Shown here piece after piece: positions 34,145-41,580 of a stretch of DNA of 64,000 nt. The translations under genes were made by a program, and so were the position numbers. Each line of letters opens with the position of its first letter. Within the stretch, counting starts at the first letter, position 1. Source of the stretch: Taibaiella chishuiensis (GTDB taxonomy: Bacteria > Bacteroidota > Bacteroidia > Chitinophagales > Chitinophagaceae); the NCBI RefSeq assembly GCF_003014535.1, contig NZ_PYGD01000002.1:248001-312000 (forward strand), given 5' to 3'. The notes under the pieces are model-generated. The model saw only the letters and a program-made list of their open reading frames with translations, was not told where the DNA came from and searched no databases.

Positions 34145-34534
34145 TCAGGCCTGCAGCCGGTCGCGCTTTTCCTGCTCCCTGATTTTCTTCCGGTGCTGTT
34201 TGCCCCAACTGATCATTTCGAGGATAATGTTGCCGAACGATTTACAGTATTCGGTCGATACATACTCCACCTTCGTTGGGAAGTCTGGATCTTCGATCCT
34301 TCGGATCAGCTTATTCAGCTCCATCTCTTTCAATTCCCGCGAAAGCATACGGGTGGTAATGCCCGGTATGCTGCGTTCGATCTCGCGAAAACGGTGGTTG
34401 CCGTTGCAGATCGAATTGATGATCGGCAGTTTCCACTTGCCGCCGATCACGTAGATCGTATCCTGCAGGGCCTGTATCTCGTCGGCCTGGTTACGCGGGC
34501 TGGATAATATCGCTTTTATGGCTTTACTGTTCAT
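34145..34534 (-). CDS. HxlR family winged-helix regulator
   Basis: A 129-residue HxlR-type regulator: GGKWKLPIINSICNGNHRFREI then PGITTRMLSRELKEMELN, which is the winged helix with its recognition helix. The C-terminal helix is for dimerisation. It lacks the usual N-terminal cysteine of redox-sensing members. It is transcribed divergently from the SDR at 34616, across a region with repeated GTTATAC boxes, which fits direct control of that SDR and of itself. Confidence 0.92.
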   Translation of the reverse strand: MNSKAIKAILSSPRNQADEIQALQDTIYVIGGKWKLPIINSICNGNHRFREIERSIPGITTRMLSRELKEMELNKLIRRIEDPDFPTKVEYVSTEYCKSFGNIILEMISWGKQHRKKIREQEKRDRLQA

Positions 34535-34535
34535 T

Positions 34536-34589
34536 TGGTATCATGCGTTATACTGGTTACAAAGTTATACCACCTGGCCGATACCTTTG
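34536..34589. promoter_or_regulatory. Divergent promoter/operator of the HxlR-SDR pair
   Basis: GTTATAC occurs twice in direct orientation (34547-34553 and 34564-34570) inside an outer inverted pair TGGTAT (34536-34541) and ATACCA (34567-34572). TACCTTTG (34582-34589) is a full -7 match for the SDR gene. The repeats cover the region just upstream of it. Confidence 0.55.
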
Positions 34590-34615
34590 TGTTTTCATTT
34601 AAAAAAATACACATT

Positions 34616-35353
34616 ATGAACATGAAGGATAAAGTAGTCGTCATTACCGGCGGCAACAGCGGTATTGGTTATGCCACCGCTAAAGAACTTAAATCGCTTG
34701 GTGCAAAAGTAACGATAACAGGTAGGCGTAAAGCCGCACTGGAGGAGGCTGCGGCCGATCTCGGCGTCGATGCTATAGTCGCCGACCAGTCGAAGCTGGA
34801 AGATATAGAACAACTGGTGGCAGCAGTAAAGGAACAACACGGTAACGTAGATTTCCTGTTTATCAATGCGGGCATTGCCCAAACCTCGCTGATCGCAGCG
34901 GCTACCGAGCAGCATTTCGACGATATCATGGATATCAATTTTAAAGGTGCTTATTTTACCCTGAGCCGCTTTATTCCCTTGTTGCAGGCGGGTAGTTCGG
35001 TCATCTTCCTGTCGTCCAATACGGCCAGTATGAATCACCCGGCCTCGTCGGTATACTCGGCAAGTAAGGCCGCATTAAATGTTATCATGCGGGTAGCCGC
35101 GCTCGAGCTGGCCCCGCTGGGTATACGGGTAAACGCGGTAAGCCCCGGACCTACCCAAACGGAAGTGTTGAACAAGGCTGGCCTGGACGCTTCGGCGCTG
35201 GCGCAATTGCAGGAGCAGATCGTAGCGCGGGTGCCCCTGGCTAAAATGGGTACGGCCGATGATGTCGCTAAAATGGTGGCTTATCTTTTTGGTGAACACG
35301 CCTCCTTTATTACGGGCTCCGAATTTATTATGGACGGTGGTATGGTGTTATAA
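34616..35353 (+). CDS. Short-chain dehydrogenase/reductase
   Basis: A classical SDR of 245 residues from ATG 34616 (MNMKDKVVV; a second ATG lies two codons later). It shows TGGNSGIGYATA, INAG in place of NNAG, the catalytic Ser in FLSSNTAS, and Tyr/Lys in YSASK. The C-terminal SEFIMDGGMVL is normal. It is probably NADP-dependent. The start is confirmed by the -7 box at 34582-34589, which lies inside the longer open frame. The divergent HxlR gene is its likely repressor or activator. Confidence 0.9.
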   Translation: MNMKDKVVVITGGNSGIGYATAKELKSLGAKVTITGRRKAALEEAAADLGVDAIVADQSKLEDIEQLVAAVKEQHGNVDFLFINAGIAQTSLIAAATEQHFDDIMDINFKGAYFTLSRFIPLLQAGSSVIFLSSNTASMNHPASSVYSASKAALNVIMRVAALELAPLGIRVNAVSPGPTQTEVLNKAGLDASALAQLQEQIVARVPLAKMGTADDVAKMVAYLFGEHASFITGSEFIMDGGMVL

Positions 35354-35415
35354 CCCGTATGCAGGGATTGGCGAAGCCTGCCGCGACGATACAGGTCACA
35401 GCAGGCTTTGGTGGG

Positions 35416-35988
35416 TTAGTCTATTTTAATATCGTAATGGGCCAGCAGGCCGGTAACGGCGGGCAGCGAGAACCGGGCCTTTTTGATCCGGTTCTTTTCG
35501 GGGTTGATAGCATAGTTGACGGCTGTTCTGAAATCGGCTTTTTCCAGCACCGAACGATCGAAGGTAGCGCCTGCCAGGTCGCATTGCTCAAATACCGCAT
35601 TGCTGAAATCGCTTTCCGAAAAGTCGGCTTCTTTCAGCTGGCAGTTGCGGAAGCGGGTCTTGGTCAGTTTCAACTGGTAAAACGAAGCATGGTCGAGCAG
35701 GCAGTTGTCGAAGGAGAAGGTCATGCCAAAGGTATTGCAATTGGGAAATTGCAGGCCCAGCATTTTACAGTCCTTGAAATGAGTATCGCGAATGGATGCC
35801 TGGTTAAGTTTCGCCAGGCTGAGGTTGCAGCTGATAAAGGTGCAGCCGGTGAAGAGCTGTTGCTTCAGGTCGGCCTCCTGGAACTGGCAGCCGGTAAAGG
35901 TGCAACGCTCGTATTCGGCTTTGGGCAAGGGTTGCAGGGTGGCGTCCCATTTATCGAAAATCCTGTCTGTAATATATTCCGGCTCCAT
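35416..35988 (-). CDS. Pentapeptide-repeat protein (Qnr/McbG-like)
   Basis: 190 residues from ATG 35988 (MEPEYITDR); the longer frame would run into the LanC gene and has no support. It is built of repeats of the A(D/N)Lxx type (FTGCQFQEADLKQQLFTGCT, FRNCQLKEADFSESDFSNAV), which form a right-handed quadrilateral beta-helix. The C-terminal RFSLPAVTGLLAHYDIKI resembles the tail of Qnr-like proteins. Some relatives protect gyrase from toxins or quinolones. It is 112 nt downstream of the LanC-like gene on the same strand, so a self-protection role is conceivable but unproven. Confidence 0.87.
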   Translation of the reverse strand: MEPEYITDRIFDKWDATLQPLPKAEYERCTFTGCQFQEADLKQQLFTGCTFISCNLSLAKLNQASIRDTHFKDCKMLGLQFPNCNTFGMTFSFDNCLLDHASFYQLKLTKTRFRNCQLKEADFSESDFSNAVFEQCDLAGATFDRSVLEKADFRTAVNYAINPEKNRIKKARFSLPAVTGLLAHYDIKID

Positions 35989-36100
35989 CTTGGTCTTACT
36001 CTTTTTGGGGTTGTGGCCTGCAAAGCTAAAGAATTCATCAACCCTGACCATTAAAAAAAGCAGGCAAAGATGGGATAACCGGAGCGATAGGGAGGTGTCA

Positions 36101-37267
36101 TTATAAAAGAAATGCTTCTGACCAGTTGCGGTGTTCTCCGGACAGGTAGTCGGCAAGTACGATACCTACGCCCGCCCAGCCATCCAGCAGACTTACCGGG
36201 TTATCCTTGTATTGCTCTTCGGTCATGTTCTTGTCGGTCTGTGCAATGGTTTCGCTGATCCAGTATCCATAAGGCTCGAGATAAGCTTCGTTACCCGTTT
36301 CCCGGTACAGGCATTTATAAAACTGTGCCAGACCGGCACTGCCATGACAAAAGTGGCTGTCGGTGCTGAGGGTGTCTTCGGCAGTTCTGCGGCTTAAGGT
36401 ATGCAGGCCAATACGCTCGGCCGTTTCCAGGTATTGCGGCTCGTTCAGCAGGTTGCCCGCTCTTACCAGCAGCAGGGCTATATTGAGGTCGCCATAACAC
36501 CAGGCCAGGCGGTTAGAGATACTGGGTGGCGCATCGGAACCAATGGTAAAAGGAAACAGGGTAAGCTCTTCGCGCGTGGCGCCGGCAGGGAGTTCCAGTT
36601 GCAGGATAAATGCAATGCCGGTCCTGATCAGCTCTTCGGCGCGGGCCTGGTCCTGCAGGCGGGGCCAGGCAGCAATCAACAGCAGCAGCAAACCGCTGAG
36701 CCCGTGTGCCAGGCCCAGGTCGGCCTTATTGTTGAGCCGCTCCAGGCTCTTGTTGACAAAATAAATGCCCCCGGGTGTCACTACCGCTTTGTCCATAAAC
36801 AAGGTGGCTAACCGGTTGAGGTAACGGTCGGTAACGGCTGTTGGCCGGCGTGCCGAAAAGTAATGGAAGGCGCCCATGGCGCCGTGCAGGTAATCGGTTT
36901 CGCCTTGTTCGAGTTGTGCATAGGCGCTATCGAACAGGTATTCGTCGAGGTCGGCAAATTCTTCATCGAGATCGAAATCGATCAGCCCGTTCCGCTGGAG
37001 GTTGCATACCGTATAGGCAAAGCCGGTAGCGCCATTGGCATAGGCCGTACCGTTCAGGCGGGCATTGGTGCCGTTTACTTCTTCAAATACCGTCATCAGC
37101 AGGTTTTCGCCCCGCGCCACCAAATCCGGATCGTCCAGTATAGCCCCGGTATGATAATAGTAATACGCCAGGCCCAAAGCCCCGCTGAGCAAACCATTAT
37201 GGGGTATATCGCTTGTTGCCAGCAGCTCGTTGATCCGCTGTATCTTTTCCCGGGCAAGATCCTTCAT
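36101..37267 (-). CDS. Lanthionine synthetase C-like cyclase (LanC family)
   Basis: A 388-residue alpha-toroid cyclase. The LanC motifs are complete: GLAHGLSG (His188), LAWCYGD (Cys257) and FCHGSAGLA (Cys307-His308). The two Cys and last His are the zinc ligands that activate cysteine thiols for addition to dehydroalanine or dehydrobutyrine, and His188 lies in the active site. The internal G-rich repeats of the seven-fold toroid are visible. It lies in line with a LytTR two-component system and lanthipeptide-type precursors on the same strand. No LanB dehydratase gene is in the window, so substrate dehydration must come from elsewhere if this is a working cyclase. Confidence 0.9.
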   Translation of the reverse strand: MKDLAREKIQRINELLATSDIPHNGLLSGALGLAYYYYHTGAILDDPDLVARGENLLMTVFEEVNGTNARLNGTAYANGATGFAYTVCNLQRNGLIDFDLDEEFADLDEYLFDSAYAQLEQGETDYLHGAMGAFHYFSARRPTAVTDRYLNRLATLFMDKAVVTPGGIYFVNKSLERLNNKADLGLAHGLSGLLLLLIAAWPRLQDQARAEELIRTGIAFILQLELPAGATREELTLFPFTIGSDAPPSISNRLAWCYGDLNIALLLVRAGNLLNEPQYLETAERIGLHTLSRRTAEDTLSTDSHFCHGSAGLAQFYKCLYRETGNEAYLEPYGYWISETIAQTDKNMTEEQYKDNPVSLLDGWAGVGIVLADYLSGEHRNWSEAFLL

Positions 37268-37378
37268 AAGTTGCCTGTTTTTTCTGCAAAATGGACAGAA
37301 TCCCTCCCGGTAAAAAAAAAGATGTACGAGCCTGTGCTTTCCTGTTGCCAGCCGGACTTTGCGGGGTACAAAGCCTGC

Positions 37379-38098
37379 TTAATGGATCATACGCGACCGC
37401 ATCATTTCCAGGAACGCCGGCCGGTATACATTACCCAGGATGATTTCTGCCTTGTTGTTCCGTTTTAAAATGATCGCGTTGCCGTCTACTGCTGCGATAT
37501 TGGCAATCGGTACGATAAAGGATTTATGCACCCGGATAAACTGTTTGGAGGAAAGACTTTCTTCCAGGTCTTTCATATTCATCAGCGACAACAGCTTACG
37601 GTCGCCGCAGATGATGGCTACATAGTTGCGCATGCCTTCGATATAGTCGATCTCGTTGATCTCTACTTTGATAAGCTTGCCTTTGCTGTCGCCTTGTATA
37701 ATGATAAAGTCTTCGTGGGCGCCGGCTTTGGGCGAGGTTTGTGCATCTATGATTTCCTTGGCCTTTTGTGTGGCTTTGAGAAAACGGGTAAAGGGTACCG
37801 GTTTCAACAGGTAATCGATGATGTCGAGGTCGAAACCATCGAGGGCATACTGGCTATAGGCTGTGGTAAAAATAACCTTACACTTCCCGTTGATGGCCTT
37901 TACGAATTCAAGACCGGTAAGGCCCGGCATCTGGATGTCGAGAAAGATGAGGTCGATATCCTTTTCGTTAATCAGGCTCAGGCCTTCCAGCGGATCAGTA
38001 GTGGTCGCTACCAGCTTCAGGTAGGGCACTTTTTCTACATAAGCAGCAATGATATTGATCGCCGGCTGCTCATCGTCTATAATCAGGCATTGGATCAT
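37379..38098 (-). CDS. LytTR family response regulator
   Basis: 239 residues. The receiver domain has acidic residues at IIDDEQPA, phospho-acceptor Asp54 (LIFLDIQMPGL) and Lys near 105 (YLLKPV). The LytTR DNA-binding domain is at about 140-235 (EINEIDYIEGMRNYVAI, FIRVHKSFIV). It overlaps the kinase gene by 4 nt, so the two are translationally coupled. The LanC gene starts 111 nt downstream. Its targets may include the precursor genes; LytTR proteins bind paired direct repeats, which I could not assign with confidence. Confidence 0.93.
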   Translation of the reverse strand: MIQCLIIDDEQPAINIIAAYVEKVPYLKLVATTTDPLEGLSLINEKDIDLIFLDIQMPGLTGLEFVKAINGKCKVIFTTAYSQYALDGFDLDIIDYLLKPVPFTRFLKATQKAKEIIDAQTSPKAGAHEDFIIIQGDSKGKLIKVEINEIDYIEGMRNYVAIICGDRKLLSLMNMKDLEESLSSKQFIRVHKSFIVPIANIAAVDGNAIILKRNNKAEIILGNVYRPAFLEMMRSRMIH

Positions 38099-39141
38099 TT
38101 GTGCAGGGTTTGTTCTGGTTCGAAATAGGGGATAGTCAGCTGTACTTTAAATAAGTTTCCTTCGTTTATCGTTTGCAGTCCTTTGTCGCTGTTGTACAGC
38201 AGCACCAGGCGTTGCCTGATGTTGCTGATGCCCAGGCCCTGGGATACGCCAGCAATTACAGGGTTTTTCTTATTTACGGTCGTAAAGATCAGTTTTTTTT
38301 CTTTTTCATCTATCGTGCAGGTTATTTCGGCTTTGCTGGCCGCGTCTTTCAGGTCGGCATGTTTGAATATATTTTCTACCAGGGTCATCAGCAGCATGGG
38401 CACGATCTTTTTATGTTCCGTATTGCCCTCGATCTTCAGGCTTACGGGTATCTTGTCGGAGAACCGGAACTTGTTTAGCTGAACCACATTCTGGATATGT
38501 TCGATTTCATCTTCTAGGTTGGCCAGGCCGCGCGTGGCTGAGAAGTCGGTGAGCGAGTAGCGCATCATTTGCGATAGCAGCATAATCGCTTCGGCCACAT
38601 CGGGGCGTTGCTGGAAGGTTTCGGAATAAAAAAAGTTAAGACAGTTGTACAGGAAGTGCGGGTTGATCTGTGCACGCAGGAAGTTGTTTTCCGATTGCAG
38701 CAACTCTTTCTGCAGGATCAGTTTTTGCTGTTCCAGCTCCTTTACCTTCTCCTGTTTCATAAAGAACTTAACCACGAAGAAATAACCTATGGCCGGGATA
38801 AAAAACTGCGTGGTAACCTGGGTTACGGTAAAAATGATCTGCTGCTGGGTAAATACAACAGGCTCGTACAGCTTATTGTAAACAAAAACATACAGCAGCG
38901 TAAAGGAGTAGCTGCCGCTAACGCAGATCAGCAGCAGGGGTATACTGTACAGCTTCTTGCGTTTGGGCGCCAGGAACAGGAAGTACAGGAAGGCGTAAGC
39001 CGTATAAAATACCCAGAACTGTTGGAACAGGATAATGAACTCGATAGGAAGATGAAAGCTCGGCGCGAAAAAAAAATCCATGGACATTGCCCAGACGGAG
39101 TAGCATAACAAGACAAGAAGATGCCATTTCGTTTTTTTCAT
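38095..39141 (-). CDS. LytS-type sensor histidine kinase
   Basis: A 348-residue membrane kinase. Four hydrophobic segments lie in the first 128 residues, followed by a coiled coil (VKELEQQKLILQKELLQS). The His_kinase domain has the phospho-accepting His162 in FLRAQINPHFLYNCLNF, and the ATPase domain has MTLVENIFKH and GLGISNIRQRL. No extracellular sensor domain is present, so the membrane segments probably do the sensing. This is common for kinases that detect peptides or membrane-active agents. Its partner regulator gene overlaps the 3' end. Confidence 0.92.
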   Translation of the reverse strand: MKKTKWHLLVLLCYSVWAMSMDFFFAPSFHLPIEFIILFQQFWVFYTAYAFLYFLFLAPKRKKLYSIPLLLICVSGSYSFTLLYVFVYNKLYEPVVFTQQQIIFTVTQVTTQFFIPAIGYFFVVKFFMKQEKVKELEQQKLILQKELLQSENNFLRAQINPHFLYNCLNFFYSETFQQRPDVAEAIMLLSQMMRYSLTDFSATRGLANLEDEIEHIQNVVQLNKFRFSDKIPVSLKIEGNTEHKKIVPMLLMTLVENIFKHADLKDAASKAEITCTIDEKEKKLIFTTVNKKNPVIAGVSQGLGISNIRQRLVLLYNSDKGLQTINEGNLFKVQLTIPYFEPEQTLHK

Positions 39142-39171
39142 AATCGGTTGGGGCGCTTGCCCCTGGTCATA

Positions 39172-39207
39172 TTAAAACGCAAAGTACCGGCAAGCCGATA
39201 CTTTGCG
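39172..39207 (-). terminator. Terminator between the distal precursor and the kinase gene
   Basis: CGCAAAGTA (39178-39186) and TACTTTGCG (39199-39207), with inner CGGC/GCCG arms, form a long hairpin. On the minus strand TTTTAAT follows. Confidence 0.72.
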
Positions 39208-39273
39208 TAATTGGTGTTAAACAATATCAGGTTACGTTCCCGGTAATGCTGCTGCATAGGCTACCGGCAGGTA

Positions 39274-39528
39274 TTAGGGGTATTGGATCAATTGTTTATC
39301 TTGTTTATCGCTGTCGGTATCGGGCTTCTGCGGCTTGTAAGGACAGTTGGTGCCCAGGTATCCGCTATAAATGGATAAGCCGCTTGTAGTGGTCTGGCCT
39401 CCGGTATTTTTGCCTTCAAGCGGACCACCGCCATTGATCTGGGCAGCTTCTGCTGCACTAAGGTCTGCAATTACCATTTTTTTCAGACCGAGCCTGGAGG
39501 TCATAGATTTACGGATCGTACGCTTCAT
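39274..39528 (-). CDS. Lanthipeptide-type precursor, divergent core
   Basis: An 84-residue precursor. The leader MKRTIRKSMTSRLGLKKMVI is followed by ADLSAAEAAQINGGG, which matches the Bacteroidota double-glycine leader (LxLKK...I..LS..E...I.GG). The core is unlike its neighbours: a single Cys (GTNCPYKP), many Thr/Ser (GGQTTTSGLSIYSG) and a charged tail (PDTDSDKQDKQ). With one Cys it could form at most one thioether ring. It lies immediately upstream of the kinase gene, behind its own terminator, so it may act as a signal peptide rather than an effector. Confidence 0.75.
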   Translation of the reverse strand: MKRTIRKSMTSRLGLKKMVIADLSAAEAAQINGGGPLEGKNTGGQTTTSGLSIYSGYLGTNCPYKPQKPDTDSDKQDKQLIQYP

Positions 39529-39821
39529 ATTTTACTTCTGTTTAAAATGATGAGTGATGTGGCAAATTAACGCAATTTAATGATATATATAATTTAATAC
39601 GCGAAATATCACTAACTGGTGACAAACGACAGGATTTCGGGTACAATCGGCCTTTTTCGCGGTCAAAATCGGCCTGTTTTTGTGTTAAAGTGTTCAAAAA
39701 TAATCGCTTAGATAGCCGTATTTCCTCCGGCCCGGCAGCGGGGTAAACGCTTGTAAAAAAAGTAAAATGCTGGTTTTCAATCTTATTGAAAAAAAGACAC
39801 TGCAGCGTGGCAATAATCTCT
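39529..39821. other. Intergenic region of the precursor cluster
   Basis: AT-rich. A 99-residue minus-strand frame here has no coding features. It should contain the promoter of the distal precursor gene. Confidence 0.4.
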
Positions 39822-39857
39822 AAAAAACCACTGCAAGCCATGGGGCTTGCAGTGGTT
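39822..39857 (-). terminator. Strong terminator ending the four-precursor run
   Basis: AACCACTGCAAGCC (39826-39839) and GGCTTGCAGTGGTT (39844-39857) form a perfect 14-bp stem with a 4-nt loop. On the minus strand a T-run follows, 24 nt after the precursor stop at 39881. Confidence 0.92.
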
Positions 39858-39880
39858 CCGTTAACTACGGCATCGTATGA

Positions 39881-40105
39881 TTAAATGAATTTAGTGGTCA
39901 GGTCGATCACGTCGATGATGAAATCGCCGGGAGGTTTAGGGCCTGTTTCGCGGTTGCAGCACAGGAAACCGGAACAGTTACCATAAGAGGTAGTGAATTG
40001 TGGTTTACCACCGGCTACTGCGGTCATTTCATTTTTAGACAGGTTGGCGATGGCTTGTTTTTTCAGTTGCAGTTTAGAACTGCCGGCCAGGTTTGTTTTT
40101 TTCAT
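39881..40105 (-). CDS. Class I lanthipeptide-type precursor (T-S-x-G-x-C family)
   Basis: 74 residues. The leader runs to Gly-Gly at 32-33 (KLQLKKQAIANLSKNEMTAV then AGG), a match to Bacteroidota lanthipeptide leaders. The core begins KPQFTTSYGNCSGFLCC, giving three Cys behind three Ser/Thr. That is enough for thioether rings or alternatively a disulfide. The tail DFIIDVIDLTTKFI is hydrophobic. It is the last of four similar genes on the strand before a strong terminator. Confidence 0.85.
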   Translation of the reverse strand: MKKTNLAGSSKLQLKKQAIANLSKNEMTAVAGGKPQFTTSYGNCSGFLCCNRETGPKPPGDFIIDVIDLTTKFI

Positions 40106-40176
40106 GATCGTTTGTTTTTTGTATAAGGAAGAAAATACGTATTGAAATAATGCGGACCTCCGCGTAATGGTGCTGG

Positions 40177-40425
40177 TTATACGAGAGGTTGCATACCCAG
40201 GCCGTTGTCGTTATTATCCGTCGTACACTTTAAAGTCGGGAAAAAATCGTCGATCAGTACGGTTGACTTCGTAGGTGAGCAGCAAAGGAAACCGCTGCAA
40301 TTACCGAAGGATGTGGTCCAGGCAGGTTTACCACCTTGTACGTTTTCTGATTCTGATTTGCTCAGGTTAGCGATGGCTTGTTTCCTGAATTGCAGTTTGC
40401 TGTTGTTTTGATTTATTTTTTTCAT
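40177..40425 (-). CDS. Class I lanthipeptide-type precursor (T-S-x-G-x-C family)
   Basis: 82 residues. The leader ends at Gly-Gly 31-32 (LQFRKQAIANLSKSESENVQ then GG). The core KPAWTTSFGNCSGFLCCS has three Cys, and a fourth lies in the tail (TLKCTTD). It is nearly identical to the preceding precursor through the TTSFG.CSGFLCC segment and diverges after it. Constant leader and ring region with a variable tail is typical of multi-precursor sets. It is spaced 71 nt from the next gene. Confidence 0.86.
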   Translation of the reverse strand: MKKINQNNSKLQFRKQAIANLSKSESENVQGGKPAWTTSFGNCSGFLCCSPTKSTVLIDDFFPTLKCTTDNNDNGLGMQPLV

Positions 40426-40474
40426 GCTGTAAATTTTAGAGGTGCTGTAAACAAGAAAATAGAGGTGCTGTAAA
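40425..40474. repeat. Direct repeats in a precursor leader region
   Basis: GAGGTGCTGTAAA occurs at 40439-40451 and 40462-40474, and its TGCTGTAAA part also at 40425-40433, immediately before the precursor start codon. They may be slippage repeats or regulator sites. Confidence 0.4.
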
Positions 40475-40667
40475 TAAGAAACCGGTTACCTGGTGTGTGT
40501 GCCCTGTAATGCAGTAGCGTCGCAGGACACACACGTATAATTTTTTCAGGTTGTAATGGGCAACGCTTCGCCGGGCCCGCTACCATAAGGGTACAGGAGT
40601 ACAGCAGGTATGCTGTATCACTTCGATACTGTTACAGGGAGAAGCCGGTTGGCGTATGTGCCGGGTA

Positions 40668-40901
40668 TTACTGAGGCGTATTGTTACCGCCGCAATCGTT
40701 GGTGATGTTGTCGATGATGTCTTTGATCAGTTCTTTACTCTTAGAAGGAGAGCAACATAAGAAGCCGCTGCATTTTCCGAAAGAGGTAGTCCAGGCCGCT
40801 TCCCCGCCTTGTACATGGCTCATTTCAGAACGGTTCAGGTTAACGATCGCTTCTTTCCTGAATTGCAGTTTGCTGTTTGCAGTTTGATTTACTTTTTTCA
40901 T
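40668..40901 (-). CDS. Class I lanthipeptide-type precursor (T-S-x-G-x-C family)
   Basis: 77 residues from ATG 40901 (MKKVNQ), chosen to align with the MKK start of its paralogues. The leader ends at Gly-Gly 32-33 (KLQFRKEAIVNLNRSEMSHV then QGG). The core EAAWTTSFGKCSGFLCCS has three Cys, with one more in the acidic tail (ITNDCGGNN). It is separated by about 240 nt from the next precursor, so each gene may have its own promoter. Confidence 0.86.
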   Translation of the reverse strand: MKKVNQTANSKLQFRKEAIVNLNRSEMSHVQGGEAAWTTSFGKCSGFLCCSPSKSKELIKDIIDNITNDCGGNNTPQ

Positions 40902-41055
40902 GTTATGCAATTTTTGAAATTAGTATTTGTTCCTACTCTGTTATAAAGGTTTTCGGATTCCCCTTTTTTTGAAGGCATGCGGAAGCCTGCAGTATTCCGT
41001 GCCGGTACTGGTATACTCATGTTTACTAAATCTAATGGAGGGGCTGTATTGCTGA

Positions 41056-41277
41056 TCAGGCAAAGGTTGCCGCCTGGAGCACCGGCGGATTTTCCTCCGG
41101 TGCTGTTGTGCCATCCAGGTCGCAGCAGAATACCCCTGTGCAGCGGCCTATAGAAGTGCTCCATGCCCGGGGTTCTGCATTTCCTCCTTTTATATAATCC
41201 AGGCTGCTTACCGATAAAGTAGCGATGGCCTGTTTATGTAAATGAAGTTTTCCTTTTTTATAAGTAGTCGATTTCAT
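41056..41277 (-). CDS. Class I lanthipeptide-type precursor (T-S-x-G-x-C family, divergent)
   Basis: 73 residues. The leader KLHLHKQAIATLSVSSLDYI is followed by KGG (Gly-Gly 31-32). The core NAEPRAWSTSIGRCTGVFCC keeps the W-S/T-T-S-x-G-x-C-[ST]-G-x-x-C-C plan but changes most variable positions. The tail is acidic and proline-rich (TTAPEENPP) and has no further Cys. It is the most upstream precursor on the strand. Confidence 0.85.
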   Translation of the reverse strand: MKSTTYKKGKLHLHKQAIATLSVSSLDYIKGGNAEPRAWSTSIGRCTGVFCCDLDGTTAPEENPPVLQAATFA

Positions 41278-41538
41278 AGCAGTGTTTTAATCAGGAATGT
41301 ATAAGCCACTTGAATGGTATCGATCGCTGAAACATATAGCTGTTGCGGTATTGCTGTTTTGCTGTATGTTTTTGCTAAGATAAAAGTAGATCAATATTTA
41401 TAACGGCAAACGATTATTACACCAACAGTAACTTTTAGCATACAAACTATAAAATGACCCTAATAAGCCGCGTGCAGAAAATTGCGTTAAGCGAATCTTA
41501 CGCCCGTATTAACTTTGGACGAATTAATGGTTGGTTAA

Positions 41539-41568
41539 TTGAACCGTAATATTTCCCTGCTACTTTTG
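41539..41568 (+). promoter_or_regulatory. Promoter of the secreted protein gene
   Basis: TTG (41539-41541), 19 nt, then TACTTTTG (41561-41568): a good -33/-7 pair. Transcription would start near 41574, only about 7-13 nt before the candidate start codons. Confidence 0.6.
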
Positions 41569-41580
41569 CATTCAAAATCA

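Noticed and set aside
39542-39841. 99-residue minus-strand ORF between precursor genes as a sixth peptide gene
   Set aside because: No leader motif, no Gly-Gly, low-complexity AT-rich composition, and its 5' end lies in the terminator hairpin.
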